Assembly: GCA_021372295.1 (NCBI GenBank)
Contig: JAJFUS010000050.1
Span: forward strand, 1 to 64,000
DNA from: a bacterium
GTDB taxonomy: Bacteria > Armatimonadota > UBA5829
Direction: 5' to 3'
Length of the DNA stretch: 64,000 nt
Shown: positions 18,153-26,297 of the stretch, one piece after another
How positions within the stretch are numbered: the stretch's first letter is position 1
How the letters are laid out: each line of letters begins with the position of its first letter
The notes under the pieces: model-generated
What the model saw: the letters and a program-made list of their open reading frames with translations, nothing else
Told to the model about the DNA's origin: nothing
Databases searched by the model: none
Program-made: the position numbers and the translations under genes

Positions 18153-19028
18153 ATGATTAGCGTATTCGGATCGACAGGCAACGTAGGCGGCAGAGTCGCG
18201 GCGATGCTTCTGGAATCGGGCATAGCGGTGCGCGCGCTGGTGCGTTCGCCCAGGAAAGCCGAGCCGCTTGCGAACCGGGGCGCGGAGATATTGGAAGGAT
18301 CCATGCTCAACGTCATGGACGTGAAGAACGCTATGTATCGCTGCGACGCCGCATTTTTGATGACTCCGGTCGATTACGCCGACTATCCGGGCGAGGAAAT
18401 CGAAATCGGCAGAAACTATGCCTCCGCGCTGGAAGATTCTACTATAAACCATGTGGTGTATATGTCGTCTATCGGCGCGTATGCAAAGATGGGAATTCCT
18501 CATATCGACTCCAAAGCGACAATTGAAGACACCATATTCGCGTCGGGAGTAGATTGCACGTTTCTGCGTCCGGCATTCTTTATGGACAACCTCTACTGCC
18601 AGACGGACACAATCCGCAGCCAGGGGTTTATCTCCCTGCCGATGCCGCCCGACGCGCCGATTCCCATGGTTTCCACCGAGGATATCGCTTATGCGGCCGT
18701 TCAGTCGCTCAAGCGAGGCGCCAATGGCGACCGCGAAGAATACGACATACTCGGCGGCAGGGATTACAGCATGAATGAAGTCGCCGAAATAGTCAGCAGC
18801 AGTATCGGTAGGCAGGTGAGTTACGTGCAGATGACCGACGAGGATGCGCGTGAAGCTTTTCGTCAAAAAGGCATGTCCGCCGCTGCCGTAGACGCTCTTG
18901 TCTCAATGTACAGGCTTCTACCGAATATACCCGTGGACGCAGACCGGTTCAGGGTCTACAACGAGTTCAACTTCGAGCCAACCACGCTTGAATCCATGAT
19001 AAACACCATCGCCGGTGCTCTTGCCTAG
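18153..19028 (+). CDS. NmrA-type NAD(P)-binding protein
   Basis: A 291-residue atypical short-chain dehydrogenase. The N-terminus is a Rossmann motif (ISVFGSTGNVGGRVAAMLLESGIAVRALVRSP, GxTGxxG), followed by VVYMSSIGAY in place of the classical Tyr-x3-Lys catalytic site, and FLRPAFFMDNL plus IPMVSTEDIAYAAV, both characteristic of the NmrA/HSCARG group. Members act either as NADP(H) sensors or as quinone or isoflavone reductases; nothing here separates these. GGGAGGCAAGTA precedes the ATG. It stands alone between the divergent porin and polA. Confidence 0.8.
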   Translation: MISVFGSTGNVGGRVAAMLLESGIAVRALVRSPRKAEPLANRGAEILEGSMLNVMDVKNAMYRCDAAFLMTPVDYADYPGEEIEIGRNYASALEDSTINHVVYMSSIGAYAKMGIPHIDSKATIEDTIFASGVDCTFLRPAFFMDNLYCQTDTIRSQGFISLPMPPDAPIPMVSTEDIAYAAVQSLKRGANGDREEYDILGGRDYSMNEVAEIVSSSIGRQVSYVQMTDEDAREAFRQKGMSAAAVDALVSMYRLLPNIPVDADRFRVYNEFNFEPTTLESMINTIAGALA

Positions 19029-19064
19029 TTGATTTTCCAGCAAATAGCCGTTATTATTGCGTAG

Positions 19065-19240
19065 GTTTGGGCTCTGCCCCCAAACCCGCCAGGAAACCCG
19101 GTTTCCTGGACTTCTGACTCAGATTTATATGATCCCATTTGGGATCATATAAATCTGCACTAGGGGTCTGGGGCCCGCGGCCCCAGCGGAATCCAAGGGC
19201 GGAGGCCCTTGGTCAGGTGCTCGAGGGTGAAACCCTCGAA
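19065..19240 (+). repeat. Composite palindromic repeat, copy 5 (subfamily gamma, no module B)
   Basis: A (GGGCTCTGCCC) joins straight to C (CAGGAAACC / GGTTTCCTG). Central palindrome at 19121-19156 with arms AGATTTATATGATCCC; gamma-type E (CTGGGGCCC-GC-GGCCCCAG); F (CCAAGGGC / GCCCTTGG); G (CGAGGGT / ACCCTCG, itself a compensated variant of TGAGGGT / ACCCTCA). It ends 35 bp before polA. Confidence 0.9.
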
Positions 19241-19275
19241 TACAGACGCAACCAACGACTTTACAGAGGAAAATC

Positions 19276-21981
19276 TTGACCGACAAAAAACGGCTGGTCT
19301 TAATCGACGGCAACAGCCTGCTTTATCGCGCTTTCTTCGCAATGCGGTATCTGTCCACCGCAAGCGGCCAGCCCACCAACGCTATATACGGCCTCACGGT
19401 CATGCTTTTGAAACTGCTTGAGGAGAAACCGGACTACATAGCCGCCGCGTTCGATACTCCCACACCGACATTCAGGCATATCGATTACGATCAATATAAA
19501 GCGCACCGTAAGCCGACTCCAGATGATCTGATCGCGCAGGGATCGCTCGCCCGCGACCTCATTCGAGCTTTTAACGTGCCCGTGATAGAAATGCCCGGCT
19601 TTGAGGCGGACGACATTATCGGCGCAATGTCTAAGATAGCTACCGGGCAAGGCATCGAGACCACCATCGTCACCGGAGATCTGGACGCGCTGCAGCTCGT
19701 CGACGACCACGTCAAAGTCATGACCACCGTGAAAGGCGTCAGTGACACCGTGGAATACGACAAAAATGCGGTCATAGAGCGCTTCGGTCTTACTCCCGAT
19801 CAGATGATCGACTATAAAGCGCTCAAAGGCGATCCGTCGGACAACATACCCGGCGTCAAAGGAATCGGCGACAAGACTGCCGTGACCCTTCTAAAGGAGT
19901 ACGGAACGCTCGAAAATCTGCTGGATCACGTTGCCGATCTGCCCGAGGGCAAGGTCAAGAGGACTCTTCAGGAAAACGAGGATATGGCCAAGCTCTCGAA
20001 GCATCTGGCGACTATCGTCACCGACCTGCCTGAAAAGCTCGATTTGGACGATTACGAGTGGCGCGAGCCAGATTACGACGCTCTGCGCGACATGTTCGTG
20101 AGTCTCGAGTTCAAGACTATGCTCAAACGTCTGCCGGAGGTCGGAATGGCCGAAGGCAAGGCTGCGCCTGAGGAAAAGATCGCGCTGGGAGCATGCCGCA
20201 GGATAGAGTCGGCAGGCGAGCTCAAAAGCCTTATAGATTCGCTTAAGAAAAGTGAGGGGTTCGCACTTCAGTGCCACACTGCAAACGGTAAATCCATCGA
20301 GGCTGAGATCATCGGGATGAGCTTTTGCATGGGCGTTGGCGACACGGCGTACGTGCATGTGGTCGATCCGGCGAAGAAGCATGGCGAGTCGTTTGAATTC
20401 GTCTTTGACGGCCCGTTTGAGGCCGATTTGGCGTCATTTAAGGAGATTTTGAGCAATAACGAGGTCAAAAAGTATTGTCACGACTACAAGCTCAATCACG
20501 CAGCGCTCGCGCTGCGCGCCGTTGATCTCAGCGGCGTCACGTTCGACTCCATGCTCGCCGCGTATCTGCTGGACTCCTCGCGTGGGTCGTTCGATATAGG
20601 CGATGTCGCGTTTGAGCAGGTCTCGCTTGAACTGCCGGGGGTTACGGCAAAGAAGCAGAATACCCAAGTCGATGACGCAACAAACGTTTGCGGTGAGGCC
20701 GAGGCGATTTTCCGCGTTCGACCCATAATGGAAGCGCGGCTCAAAGAAAGTGGCCTCACTGAACTCTATACTAAAGTGGAAATGCCCCTGGCTCCGATTT
20801 TGGCCGAGATGGAGCTGACAGGCGTTAAGATAGACGTAGAGCAGCTCGGAAATCTGTCGATCAAGCTGGATGTGGACATCCGCGACATCGCAAAAAACAT
20901 ATACGAGCAGGCGGGCGAGGAGTTTAACATCGGCTCGCCTAAACAACTTCAAGCGATTCTCTTCGACAAACTCGGGCTGCAGGCTGGCAAAAAGACAAAG
21001 ACGGGCTATTCCACCAGCGCGTCGGCTCTTGAGGAGCTTGCGGCGGACTACCCGATAGTGGCCGACATCCTGCGATACCGCGAGCTGACCAAGATAAAAT
21101 CGACCTACACCGACTCGTTGCCCAAACTCATTAACCCAAGAACGGGACGCATCCATACATCTCTTAATCAGGCGGTGACAGCTACAGGCCGGCTGTCCTC
21201 GAGCGACCCGAACCTGCAGAACATCCCAGTTCGCACGGAGCTTGGCAGGGAGATACGAAAGGCGTTTATTGCGTCGGGCGACAATATGCTGGTTTCCGCC
21301 GACTATTCCCAGATCGAGCTGCGAATCCTCGCGCATGTCACGGGTGACGAGGGTCTTTGCCGCGCATTCGCCAATAACGAAGATATTCACTCGGCTACGG
21401 CCTGCACGCTGTTTAATGTCGAGCTTGCGGACGTGACCCCCGAGATGCGCAGGCGCGCAAAAACCGTAAACTTCGCCGTGATATACGGCATGGCCGACTT
21501 CACTTTGTCCAAGGCTCTGGGCGTGCCGTTCCAGGAGGCTCATGATTTCATTGAGACATACTTCGCGAAGTTTCCCGGCGTGCGTGCGTTTACCGACCAG
21601 ACGATCGAGCTTGCGCGAGAGCGCGGTTATGTGACGACGCTCATGGGCCGCCGCCGATACATGCAGGACATCAACGCTGCCAACCGCAACATCAGGCAGT
21701 TTGCCGAGCGCGCAGCTGTAAATATGCCGATTCAGGGCACTGCCGCCGACATCATGAAAGTCGCGATGATCCGAGTGCACGACGCCCTGCATGATGCCGG
21801 GTTATCCAGCAGGATGCTGCTGCAGGTTCACGACGAGCTTCTTCTCGAAGTGCCTCCGGCTGAACATGATGCCGTCTGCGATCTGGTTCGCGACGGCATG
21901 GAGCATGCCTGTGATATGCGAGTGCCACTGCGGGTAGATGTGAAGTCCGGCAGGAACTGGAGCGAGATGACCGGCGCATAA
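19276..21981 (+). CDS. polA: DNA polymerase I, proofreading-deficient type
   Basis: A 901-residue PolA for repair and Okazaki-fragment processing. The 5'-3' exonuclease/flap domain (1-290) has LIDGNSLLYRAFFA, FEADDIIG, GDLDALQLV and KGDPSDNIPGVKGIGDKTA. The middle domain (about 310-500) has lost its 3'-5' exonuclease site: the usual D-x-E of motif I is replaced by FALQCHTANGK, so proofreading is not expected, as in Thermus and Bacillus enzymes. The polymerase domain (500-901) has all key motifs: TGRLSSSDPNLQNIPVR, A (DYSQIELRILAH), B (RRRAKTVNFAVIYGM) and C (LQVHDELLLE). The start is a TTG with AGAGGA upstream. Confidence 0.97.
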   Translation: MTDKKRLVLIDGNSLLYRAFFAMRYLSTASGQPTNAIYGLTVMLLKLLEEKPDYIAAAFDTPTPTFRHIDYDQYKAHRKPTPDDLIAQGSLARDLIRAFNVPVIEMPGFEADDIIGAMSKIATGQGIETTIVTGDLDALQLVDDHVKVMTTVKGVSDTVEYDKNAVIERFGLTPDQMIDYKALKGDPSDNIPGVKGIGDKTAVTLLKEYGTLENLLDHVADLPEGKVKRTLQENEDMAKLSKHLATIVTDLPEKLDLDDYEWREPDYDALRDMFVSLEFKTMLKRLPEVGMAEGKAAPEEKIALGACRRIESAGELKSLIDSLKKSEGFALQCHTANGKSIEAEIIGMSFCMGVGDTAYVHVVDPAKKHGESFEFVFDGPFEADLASFKEILSNNEVKKYCHDYKLNHAALALRAVDLSGVTFDSMLAAYLLDSSRGSFDIGDVAFEQVSLELPGVTAKKQNTQVDDATNVCGEAEAIFRVRPIMEARLKESGLTELYTKVEMPLAPILAEMELTGVKIDVEQLGNLSIKLDVDIRDIAKNIYEQAGEEFNIGSPKQLQAILFDKLGLQAGKKTKTGYSTSASALEELAADYPIVADILRYRELTKIKSTYTDSLPKLINPRTGRIHTSLNQAVTATGRLSSSDPNLQNIPVRTELGREIRKAFIASGDNMLVSADYSQIELRILAHVTGDEGLCRAFANNEDIHSATACTLFNVELADVTPEMRRRAKTVNFAVIYGMADFTLSKALGVPFQEAHDFIETYFAKFPGVRAFTDQTIELARERGYVTTLMGRRRYMQDINAANRNIRQFAERAAVNMPIQGTAADIMKVAMIRVHDALHDAGLSSRMLLQVHDELLLEVPPAEHDAVCDLVRDGMEHACDMRVPLRVDVKSGRNWSEMTGA

Positions 21982-22093
21982 GTAGCAGTTTCCAGCGCAG
22001 ACAGGCCACTTGCTGCGGCCTTCCACAGTACAAGCTGCATTACACAACGCATTCTTATACACAACACTCGACGCTACCAGTGATCCTTTATTA

Positions 22094-22123
22094 TTGACAC
22101 TTAAAGCCCAAAAAGGGTATAAT
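22094..22123 (+). promoter_or_regulatory. Strong sigma-70 promoter of the rpsU operon
   Basis: Consensus TTGACA (22094-22099), 18 bp, consensus TATAAT (22118-22123). It is the best match to consensus in the window and would start a transcript near 22130 with a leader of about 150 nt before rpsU. Confidence 0.8.
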
Positions 22124-22129
22124 CTCTAC

Positions 22130-22270
22130 ATAGATACAATCATGAACGGCTAACAGTAAGTGGGTTTAGCGGATTTGGCTATGTAGCTAGCAATGTGTAG
22201 CAGCGTTGCCAAACCTTTCCCGCCCTGACATGCAGTGACGTGCAATTCCAGCCGAATGCTGTCGATGGAT
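22130..22270 (+). promoter_or_regulatory. Structured leader of rpsU
   Basis: The 5' UTR of about 150 nt contains a hairpin with GGATTTGGC (22171-22179) against GCCAAACC (22208-22215), eight pairs with one bulged A, and a loop holding the near-repeat GTAGCTAGCAATGTGTAGCAGC. The competing arm GGTTTAGC (22163-22170) could also pair with GCCAAACC with one mismatch, giving two mutually exclusive folds. No known riboswitch class was recognised. Autoregulation by a ribosomal protein is one possibility. Confidence 0.4.
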
Positions 22271-22283
22271 GGAGGGATTATGG

Positions 22284-22466
22284 TTGGCACAGGTTCAGGT
22301 AAAACCCAATGAAAGTCTGGATAGCGCTCTAAAGCGGTTCAAGAAAGTGCTGCAGCAGACAGGTGTCCTCAAGGAGGCCAGAGAGCATGAGCACTACGAG
22401 AAGCCGAGCGACAAGCGTCGCAAGGCAGAGGCCGCAAGGCGACGCAAGATGAGTCGCCGGGGCTAA
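22284..22466 (+). CDS. rpsU: 30S ribosomal protein S21
   Basis: A 60-residue S21, which binds the 3' end of 16S rRNA near the anti-Shine-Dalgarno region. The core [26 protein letters not shown] and the basic tail [21 protein letters not shown] are diagnostic. I chose the TTG at 22284, which gives the family's short start (M)[10 protein letters not shown] and has GGAGGG 7 bp upstream; the longer frame from 22269 would add five residues without a binding site. It is followed by yqeY after 37 bp, the widespread rpsU-yqeY pairing. Confidence 0.93.
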   Translation: MAQVQVKPNESLDSALKRFKKVLQQTGVLKEAREHEHYEKPSDKRRKAEAARRRKMSRRG

Positions 22467-22503
22467 GGGCAATATGCTCGAATATCCAAGAAGCAGCTGA
22501 ACT

Positions 22504-22950
22504 ATGTCGCTAATTGACACGCTTCAAACGGATATGAAGCAGGCACTCAAAAATCGGGACGAGTTGAAACTTTCAACCGTCCGGCTCATTCTGTCATCGG
22601 TGAGCTATGCCCGGATCGCAAAGGGCGACATGCTCACCGATGATGAAATTGTGGGCGTCATCTCCCGCGAGGCTAAGCAGCGCCGGGAAACGATAGAGTC
22701 GGCTATAAACGGAGGCCGCGCGGATATCGCGGATCGCGAAAAGGCCGAGCTCGACATTCTACAGACATACCTGCCCAGACAGCTCGATGAAGCCGAGATA
22801 GAGACCGTCGTCAGGCAAATCGTCGCTGAAGTCGGCGCGGTCGATATCAAAGATCGCGGCAAGATCATGGGGCCGGTTATGCAAAAGGTTCGCGGTTTGG
22901 CTGACGGAAAGATCGTGAACGCGGTTGTCGAAAAGGTGCTTCGAGGGTAA
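22504..22950 (+). CDS. yqeY: YqeY (GatB/YqeY-domain) protein
   Basis: A 148-residue helical protein: LIDTLQTDMKQALKNRDELKLSTVRLILSSV, then VISREAKQRRETIESA, and a tail domain with LDEAEIETVVRQIV and DRGKIMGPVMQKVRG, all typical of YqeY, related to the tail domain of the amidotransferase GatB. It is thought to act on tRNA-linked metabolism, but its function is not established. It is co-directional with rpsU (37 bp) and pgpH (12 bp). Its last codons run into a 14-bp hairpin at 22943-22957 (GAGGGT / ACCCTC) that is identical to the core of repeat module G and contains the stop codon. Confidence 0.9.
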   Translation: MSLIDTLQTDMKQALKNRDELKLSTVRLILSSVSYARIAKGDMLTDDEIVGVISREAKQRRETIESAINGGRADIADREKAELDILQTYLPRQLDEAEIETVVRQIVAEVGAVDIKDRGKIMGPVMQKVRGLADGKIVNAVVEKVLRG

Positions 22951-22957
22951 ACCCTCT
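22943..22957 (+). repeat. Isolated module-G hairpin between yqeY and pgpH
   Basis: CGAGGGTAAACCCTC is the stem of composite-repeat module G alone, without the other modules. It includes the yqeY stop codon and ends 6 bp before the pgpH start, where it could affect translation of pgpH. Confidence 0.45.
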
Positions 22958-22962
22958 TCATT

Positions 22963-25188
22963 ATGAAACCACACTTGCCCCGCATTAAATTGGGCGCAAA
23001 GAAAAATCACGAGGCGGATCGCCCTCGAATGGATCTGCAAAGGCCGGCCCTGGCACTGGCTACGGTGGTCGTGCTGTCGTTTCTGCTTTCCATACATCTT
23101 TTACCCAACAGGGTGTCGCTGAGGCTCGGGGATATTGCCCCGGAGACCATATATTCCCACCGCACAGTCCGCTATGAAGACAGCGCCGAGACCGCCGCGC
23201 GCATCAAACAAGCCACTGAAAGCATCGGGAAAGTGTACGATCCCGTGCCTGGTGCCATTGGGCAGGCAGTAAAGTCGGTCAGGAGTGTTTTCCGAGCAGC
23301 TGATATCATCAAAAACAGCGGGGACGAGTCGATCGCAAAAGTGCGCCAGAGGCTGGGAGAATCCATGGGGACGCGTATTTCGGACGATGCGCTGAAGTCA
23401 CTGCTGGAAATGGACTCCAAATCGGCCAAAGATGTCGAAGATACGTCCGCCCGCCTTGTGCGTTTGGCAATGGAGCGCGAATTGCGGGACGACACGCAGG
23501 CGATGCATAAAGCTCGCGAGGACGTGTCGCAAACCGCAAAAAGAATGCTCGGAAATACAAACAAAGCAAGAGTCGCAGGCGAAATAGCGGCAATGTCGCT
23601 CACACCCAATCGCATTTACAATATGGATCGCACGCTGACTTCGCAAAAACAGGCGCAGTTGAACGTCGTGCCGGCTAACAAAGTAATTACGCGCGGCGAA
23701 CCCGTAATAGAAAAAGGCGAGCCGGTTTCCCAGGAACACCTGGACAAGTTCGACGCGCTGGGCTTGCGTCACCCCAAGCTGGACTATGTTTCAGTGCTCT
23801 CATATACGCTGCTGATGACGTTGATGGTGTGGATCGTGGTTGCATATCTGTGGCGGTATCATAACGACGTTTACTCCAACACTAAGGCGATGTGGCTGCT
23901 GGCGCTGATTGTAATGTTTTCCACTTTGGCCTTGCGGCTGGGCGGGAGCACGCTGGGGCTCAATCTCAGCCAGACCCAGGCCGGTTATCTTGGGATTTTG
24001 TGGGTCGTTGCGGCGGGAATGTTCATGGCGGTGCTCATCAACCCCCAGGTGTCGGTGGTGGTGGTGGCGATGCTCTCGATAGTGCTCTCGCTGCTGCTCA
24101 ATAACGAGCTCAAGTACGCCACGAGCGCGCTGGTGACCGCTCTTGTCGGGATCTACAGCGTGGCAAATATTCGTGATCGCAGCGACATTATGCGCGCGGG
24201 TGGAGCCATTTCTGCGACGGGAATCATGCTGGTCTGGATCACTGGCGGGATCGCGAACGAACCACTGCAAATTTTGATTGAGGGAACTTTGTGGGCGGGA
24301 GTGGTCGTGCCGATGGTCGCGACGTCGCTCTTCTTCTTTGGAACCGCGCCTCTGGAGAGGCCGTTCGGCAGGACGACGCACATGTCTCTGTTGGAGCTTG
24401 CCGACACAAACAAGCCGCTGCTGCGCAGGCTGGTCATGGAAGCGCCGGGAACTTATGCGCACTCCATGACGGTAGGACATCTGGCTGAAGCCGCAGCGGA
24501 AAAGATCGAGGCCGACCCACTGGTGGCGCGGGTGGCTTCGTATTATCATGATATAGGCAAGATTCGCCGACCGCACTTTTTTATTGAGAACCAGAGCGTC
24601 GAAAACGTGCATGATCGAATGAACCCGACTCTATCGGCGCTGGTAATTACGTCGCACATCAAGGATGGCGTCGATACCGCGCTGGAGTTCAAAATTCCGA
24701 AGGTCGTGCTGGATATAATAAGTCAGCACCACGGAACGTCGCTGGTGCAGTATTTTTACAATCAGTATTCGGGCGAACAGGAGCCGTCGACGGCGGTCGA
24801 ACAGCAGTTTCGGTATCCCGGCCCCAAGCCTCAGACCAAAGAGGCGGCGGTGGTGATGCTTGCGGACGCGGTGGAAGCCGCCTCCAGAGGGCTGGCGAAA
24901 CCGACTCCGGCCAAAATCGAGTTGCTGGTAAATCAAATAATCGCCGACAAGCTGCGCGACGGCCAGCTCGACGAGTGTGAACTGACATTTAAGAACCTGA
25001 GCACAATATCCGGTTGCTTTGTGCGCGCGCTTACAAGTATCATGCATGCAAGGATCGATTACGCGGAAGCCGCCGCGGCCGAGGACAGAAAGTTGGTTGC
25101 TGATGCAGATTCTGATCCAGAACTCGCAGCATATACCGGTGAACCAGGACAGGATGCGGAGCCTGGCTCAACGATTGCTGCAGGCTGA
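22963..25188 (+). CDS. PgpH-type 7TM-HD cyclic-di-AMP phosphodiesterase
   Basis: A 741-residue membrane receptor. An N-terminal helix (about 28-46) is followed by an extracytoplasmic helical domain (about 50-275, the 7TMR-HDED region), seven membrane helices (about 280-480), and a cytoplasmic HD domain with HSMTVGHLAEAAAEKI, YYHDIGKI (the HD pair), and DIISQHHGTSL. In Firmicutes and relatives this family hydrolyses cyclic di-AMP. GTSLVQYFYNQY and MLADAVEAASRG match the family closely. The gene overlaps ybeY by 86 bp in another frame, and the order yqeY-pgpH-ybeY-dgkA-corC is a well-known conserved cluster. Confidence 0.92.
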   Translation: MKPHLPRIKLGAKKNHEADRPRMDLQRPALALATVVVLSFLLSIHLLPNRVSLRLGDIAPETIYSHRTVRYEDSAETAARIKQATESIGKVYDPVPGAIGQAVKSVRSVFRAADIIKNSGDESIAKVRQRLGESMGTRISDDALKSLLEMDSKSAKDVEDTSARLVRLAMERELRDDTQAMHKAREDVSQTAKRMLGNTNKARVAGEIAAMSLTPNRIYNMDRTLTSQKQAQLNVVPANKVITRGEPVIEKGEPVSQEHLDKFDALGLRHPKLDYVSVLSYTLLMTLMVWIVVAYLWRYHNDVYSNTKAMWLLALIVMFSTLALRLGGSTLGLNLSQTQAGYLGILWVVAAGMFMAVLINPQVSVVVVAMLSIVLSLLLNNELKYATSALVTALVGIYSVANIRDRSDIMRAGGAISATGIMLVWITGGIANEPLQILIEGTLWAGVVVPMVATSLFFFGTAPLERPFGRTTHMSLLELADTNKPLLRRLVMEAPGTYAHSMTVGHLAEAAAEKIEADPLVARVASYYHDIGKIRRPHFFIENQSVENVHDRMNPTLSALVITSHIKDGVDTALEFKIPKVVLDIISQHHGTSLVQYFYNQYSGEQEPSTAVEQQFRYPGPKPQTKEAAVVMLADAVEAASRGLAKPTPAKIELLVNQIIADKLRDGQLDECELTFKNLSTISGCFVRALTSIMHARIDYAEAAAAEDRKLVADADSDPELAAYTGEPGQDAEPGSTIAAG

Positions 25189-25537
25189 AAATCGCGACGA
25201 AAACACGGAAGTGAGCATTCTGCTTACCGATGACATGCAGATCGCTGAACTCAACAGGAAGTATCGCGAGGTCGATGGCCCTACCGACGTGCTTTCATTC
25301 TCTCTGCTTGAAGGTGAAGACGAGCCCGCAGGCGAAGAAGATGACTGGCTGCTTGGAGACGTAGTGATCTCTGTGGAGACGGCGAAGCGGCAAGCCGAAA
25401 CGCAGGGCAATTCTCTGGACGAAGAGATTGACATGCTTCTGGCGCACGGCATATTACATTTGCTTGGCTACGATCATGCCGAGCCTGAAGACGAAAAGAT
25501 CATGTTTGCGCGGCAGGCGGAGATACTTCGGATTTAA
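25103..25537 (+). CDS. ybeY: Endoribonuclease YbeY
   Basis: A 144-residue metal-dependent RNase for 16S rRNA 3' processing and ribosome quality control. It shows TDDMQIAELNRKYREVDGPTDVLSFSL, LGDVVISVETAKRQA, and the zinc site HGILHLLGYDH. The ATG at 25103 (MQILIQNSQ) gives the family's normal length; a longer frame from 25019 lies wholly within pgpH and is rejected. It overlaps the end of pgpH by 86 bp, unusually long, so the two are surely co-translated. Confidence 0.95.
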   Translation: MQILIQNSQHIPVNQDRMRSLAQRLLQAENRDENTEVSILLTDDMQIAELNRKYREVDGPTDVLSFSLLEGEDEPAGEEDDWLLGDVVISVETAKRQAETQGNSLDEEIDMLLAHGILHLLGYDHAEPEDEKIMFARQAEILRI

Positions 25538-25559
25538 TATTTAATATATAGGGTTGTAG

Positions 25560-26279
25560 ATGAGCTTATTCAAAAATCCCGCAAACGGGTTCAAATACGC
25601 TTTGGAAGGCGTGGTGCACGTATTTCGCACGCAGCGTCATATGCGGTTCCATTTCCTTACGCTGGTGCTGGTGTTGGTGGTCAGTCTGGTATTCAGGCTG
25701 AGCCGCGAGGAAGTCATCATATTGATGTTCACCGTCAGCCTGGTGCTCACCGCCGAGATGTTCAATACGGCAATCGAGGCCGTAGTGGATCTGGTGACGC
25801 AGACCTATCACCCGCTGGCGAAATTCGCCAAGGATATAGCGGCAGGCGCTGTGCTCATCACCACAATCAACGCTCTGGCAATAGGGTTCCTGCTGTTTCC
25901 CGGTGGCGACAGGCTGCAAATCATGGGCAGCGAGGTTGGGCTTCGCGCGCCCGACTGGGCGACAATCATGATCGTGACGCTGATTTTGCTTTCTGTTATG
26001 ATAACCATGTGGAAAGTGGCGGGTGGAAAGGGAAAACTGCTTAAAGGCGGGGTCGTCAGCGGACATTCTGCTATAGGGTTTTTCCTGGCAACGACCATAA
26101 TGTTCATGACGCAGAAAATTGCCGTGGCCATAATGGCTTTTCTGATGGCGGTTCTTATTGCGCAATCTCGAGTAGAAGGAGGTATACATACCCTTAGGGA
26201 AGTAATAGCAGGAGCGCTTTTGGCCACAAGCATCGCGTGTGTGGTATATTTGGTGCTATCGCCTGTCTTCCCGCTCTAG
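25560..26279 (+). CDS. DgkA-PAP2 fusion: lipid kinase and phosphatase in one protein
   Basis: A 239-residue membrane protein. Residues 1-115 are a DgkA/UndPK-type kinase (NGFKYALEGVVHVFRTQRHMRFHF; TAEMFNTAIEAVVDLV; HPLAKFAKDIAAGAVLI) that phosphorylates undecaprenol or diacylglycerol. Residues about 135-239 are a PAP2-type phosphatase with VVSGHSA and SRVEGGIHTLRE, matching the PSGH and SR-x5-H-x3-D motifs except that the final Asp is Glu. The two halves have opposing reactions on the same kind of lipid, which suggests turnover control of the undecaprenyl carrier. It follows ybeY by 22 bp and precedes the CorC-type gene by 18 bp. Confidence 0.85.
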   Translation: MSLFKNPANGFKYALEGVVHVFRTQRHMRFHFLTLVLVLVVSLVFRLSREEVIILMFTVSLVLTAEMFNTAIEAVVDLVTQTYHPLAKFAKDIAAGAVLITTINALAIGFLLFPGGDRLQIMGSEVGLRAPDWATIMIVTLILLSVMITMWKVAGGKGKLLKGGVVSGHSAIGFFLATTIMFMTQKIAVAIMAFLMAVLIAQSRVEGGIHTLREVIAGALLATSIACVVYLVLSPVFPL

Positions 26280-26297
26280 TTAGAGGGTAACACAACA

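Noticed and set aside
20434..21792. A 452-codon antisense frame in polA
   Set aside because: It is the shadow of a GC-rich gene with all PolA motifs on the plus strand.
22200..22240. A tRNA or known riboswitch near rpsU or the porin leader
   Set aside because: No T-loop or anticodon arm pattern and no recognised riboswitch core. No tRNA was found anywhere in the window by eye, but a covariance search was not possible.
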